Source: Calonectria ilicicola (taxonomy: Eukaryota > Ascomycota > Sordariomycetes > Hypocreales > Nectriaceae). Taken from it: a DNA stretch of 64,000 bases. Position numbers and translations under genes: made by a program. Below the pieces are notes generated by a model. That model searched no databases and was not told where the DNA came from. It was given only the letters and a program-made list of their open reading frames with translations. Where the stretch lies: NCBI GenBank assembly GCA_020809705.1, contig CP085826.1, positions 2,852,001-2,916,000 on the forward strand, read 5' to 3'. Shown in pieces: positions 62,344-64,000 of this stretch (positions are counted from its first letter, which is position 1; the number at the start of each line of letters is the position of its first letter).

Positions 62344-63612
62344 TTATTGACCGTTGACGCCATTGGTGTGGCCGTTGACACCGTTCTTGGATGCTGCCAC
62401 AGCCTTCTCAAGGGCCTGCATGACGTCGTTCTTGAGGTCTGCGGCGTCCTCGACACCGCAGCTGATGCGGACAAGGTCGTCAAAGACACCAACAGCCTCT
62501 CGCTGGTCCTTGGGGATGCCGGCGTGGGTCATGCTGCTGGGCACCTCGACGAGGGACTCGACACCTCCCAGACTCTCGGCGAGGGTGAAGATCTTGGTGT
62601 ACTGGCAGAAGCGCTCGGCAGCGGCGTGGCCGCCCTTGATGCGGAAGGAGAGCATGCCGCCGCCCATGCCGTCGCGGTGCTGCTTCTTGGCGACGCTGCG
62701 CTGGGGGTGCGACTCAAGGCCGGGGTAGTTGACAGCGATTACCAGTGGAGAGGCCTCTAGGGCATTGGCAATGGCGGTGGCGTTGGTGCTCGCCTCGCGG
62801 GCACGCAGGTGAAGCGTCTTCAGGCCTCGGTGGGCCAGCCACGAGTCAAAAGCCGAGGGCACAGCGCCAATGGCGTTCTGGAGGAAGCCCAGGCGCTCCT
62901 TGAGCTCGTCGCTGTTGAAGGCGGCGACGCCCATGACGACATCGCTGTGGCCATTGATGTACTTGGTGACGCTGTGGACGACAATGTCGGCGCCGAGGTC
63001 AAGCGGGTTCTGGACGTAGGGGGACAGGAAGGTGTTGTCGACGACGACGAGGACGCCGCGCTTGTGGGCCTCGGAGACGACGGCGCGGATGTCGACCAGG
63101 CGCAGGGTCGGGTTGCTGGGGCTCTCGATCCAGATCAGGCGGGTCTGGTCGGTGATGTGCTCGGTGATGTCGACCTCGATCTCGGGGGTGAAGGTCACCT
63201 TGATGCTGTGGGCCTTTGCGACCTGGGTGAAGTAGCGGTGGGTGCCGCCGTAGACGTCGGACACGGAGATGACATGGCTGCCGGCGGCCAAGCTCTGGAG
63301 GATGTTTGCGGTGGTGGCGCTGCCGGACGAGAAGGCGAGGGCGTACTTTGCGTGCTCGAGGGCGGCCACGGCGGCCTCGAAGTTGGTGCGGTTAGGGTTG
63401 GAGGATCGCGAGTACTCGTACTCGCCAACGGGCTTGCCCACGGCCGTCTGGGCGAAGGTGGTGGAGAGCGAGATGGGCTCGATGACGGCGCCGGTGGTGG
63501 GGTCATGCGGGGATCCGGCGTGGACGGCGAGGGTGCCGAACGAGTGGACGGGGGACGGGGGGCGAGGCGGGGTGGACACGGGGTCCGAGTTGAGGACAGG
63601 GAGGGCCGACAT
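62344..63612 (-). CDS. CYS3: Cystathionine gamma-lyase
   Basis: Intronless, 422 residues, ATG at 63610-63612. It is a fold-type I PLP enzyme of the Cys/Met metabolism family: FGTLAVHAGSPHDP (about 25-38), YEYSRSSNPNR (66-75), phosphate-binding SSGSATT (95-101), VVVDNTF with Asp192 contacting the pyridine nitrogen, and SVTKYINGHSDV with Lys217 as the Schiff-base lysine. Closest in my recognition to fungal Cys3/MecB, which cleaves cystathionine to cysteine, 2-oxobutyrate and ammonia in reverse transsulfuration in the cytosol. Cystathionine gamma-synthase and beta-lyase share these motifs, but the N-terminus fits gamma-lyase. The last ~12 residues repeat NGVNGHTNGVNGQ, a low-complexity tail. Confidence 0.93.
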   Translation of the reverse strand: MSALPVLNSDPVSTPPRPPSPVHSFGTLAVHAGSPHDPTTGAVIEPISLSTTFAQTAVGKPVGEYEYSRSSNPNRTNFEAAVAALEHAKYALAFSSGSATTANILQSLAAGSHVISVSDVYGGTHRYFTQVAKAHSIKVTFTPEIEVDITEHITDQTRLIWIESPSNPTLRLVDIRAVVSEAHKRGVLVVVDNTFLSPYVQNPLDLGADIVVHSVTKYINGHSDVVMGVAAFNSDELKERLGFLQNAIGAVPSAFDSWLAHRGLKTLHLRAREASTNATAIANALEASPLVIAVNYPGLESHPQRSVAKKQHRDGMGGGMLSFRIKGGHAAAERFCQYTKIFTLAESLGGVESLVEVPSSMTHAGIPKDQREAVGVFDDLVRISCGVEDAADLKNDVMQALEKAVAASKNGVNGHTNGVNGQ

Positions 63613-63725
63613 TGTGTCTTTTCTGTTGGAGGAGGAGGAGCAGGAGGACTATAGCGAGGAGGACGGAGGGCAATTGAGCGAGGAGAGGGACACCGGCAAC
63701 GGGGTTTTTCTTTTGTTTGTTCTTG

Positions 63726-63733
63726 TTACGTCA
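63726..63733 (-). promoter_or_regulatory. CRE-like site upstream of cystathionine gamma-lyase
   Basis: TTACGTCA on +, TGACGTAA on the gene's strand, ~115 bp upstream of the ATG. It matches the ATF/CREB-type bZIP consensus; which bZIP would bind is unknown. Confidence 0.4.
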
Positions 63734-64000
63734 AAGGACGAGAGGAGGAGGTGGAGGGGGACGGCGAGTCCCTTTTGTAGCTCGGGGACCGGGACCTGAT
63801 CTTTTTATGTAAACTAGGGATGCAGTCCCTGTGGCACCGGGTCACACTTGGTGCCGGTTTAGTTTCCCCCAGGTTCACGGCTCGGCTTTGGGCGTCGTGG
63901 GGACGTTTCGGGTATATCCTTTGCGCGATCCAAGGGCGAGATGATGACTTGAGCGACGAGGTCAAGGGAGAGCAGAGCGAGCGACAATGGGCTTTTTCGG
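63734..64000. other. Upstream region of cystathionine gamma-lyase
   Basis: CT-rich on the minus strand to the window end; an ATAAAAAG element (63804-63811, minus strand) is a weak TATA candidate. No second gene visible. Confidence 0.4.

Noticed and set aside
62809..63654. 281-codon + frame opposite cystathionine gamma-lyase
   Set aside because: Exact antisense shadow of a highly GC-biased, unambiguous gene on the minus strand.
1..64000. CRISPR array, prophage, biosynthetic megasynthase or other clustered system
   Set aside because: No regularly spaced repeats, phage genes, PKS/NRPS domains or co-directed enzyme cluster were seen on either strand.

Overview
The window reads as nuclear DNA of a filamentous ascomycete (Pezizomycotina, most likely a Sordariomycete; Hypocreales is an inference only). 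Introns are mostly 44-74 bp with GT..AG ends and CTAAC/CTTAC-type branch sites. tRNA genes carry short introns after anticodon position 37. A single dispersed 5S rRNA gene lies outside any rDNA unit. The proteins are typical fungal orthologues (Dis3, Nug1, Rsc7, Dpb4, cystathionine gamma-lyase). No bacterial, viral or intact transposon genes were recognised.

Layout. 1-7.6 kb is gene-dense and accessory in flavour. It holds the 3' part of a GMC-oxidoreductase/alpha-beta-hydrolase fusion, two tandem intron-bearing tRNA-Ala(AGC) genes, an Mth938-type small protein, an MDR dehydrogenase with a 20-nt microexon, tRNA-Phe(GAA), and an MFS sugar transporter with a G-quadruplex-type ladder upstream. 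7.6-10.5 kb has one small unrecognised membrane protein. 10.5-15.8 kb is an RNA/ribosome block: 5S rRNA, the nucleolar GTPase Nug1 and the exosome nuclease Dis3/Rrp44, the last two convergent. 15.8-26.9 kb shows no convincing gene; its last 2.7 kb is a pyrimidine-rich leader or promoter for an RSC7/SWP82-type chromatin-remodelling subunit (26.9-29.3 kb). 31.4-32.5 kb encodes the Dpb4-type histone-fold subunit of DNA polymerase epsilon. Near 33.2 kb a TATA box, CA-rich leader and clustered DNA palindromes lead into only a 6-codon ORF. 35.7-36.5 kb encodes a single-pass membrane protein of unknown role. 37.7-53.7 kb is a second large gene-poor stretch containing microsatellites, a GGG-tract ladder and an AT-richer segment with possible gene relics. 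53.7-54.4 kb encodes a Cys-rich GPI-type wall protein, 60.2-61.9 kb an F-box-like protein, and 62.3-63.6 kb cystathionine gamma-lyase.

The genes do not form one pathway. The clearest thematic grouping is informational: 5S rRNA, Nug1 (60S biogenesis) and Dis3 (rRNA 3' processing) are adjacent, followed by two chromatin/replication subunits. I found no convincing new multi-gene system. The observations most worth checking are the fused oxidoreductase-hydrolase with Cys at the nucleophile elbow, the palindrome-flanked orphan promoter at 33 kb, the G-tract ladder at 7.9 kb, and the two gene-poor intervals. Exon coordinates were worked out by hand from splice motifs and frame continuity and have no transcript support.
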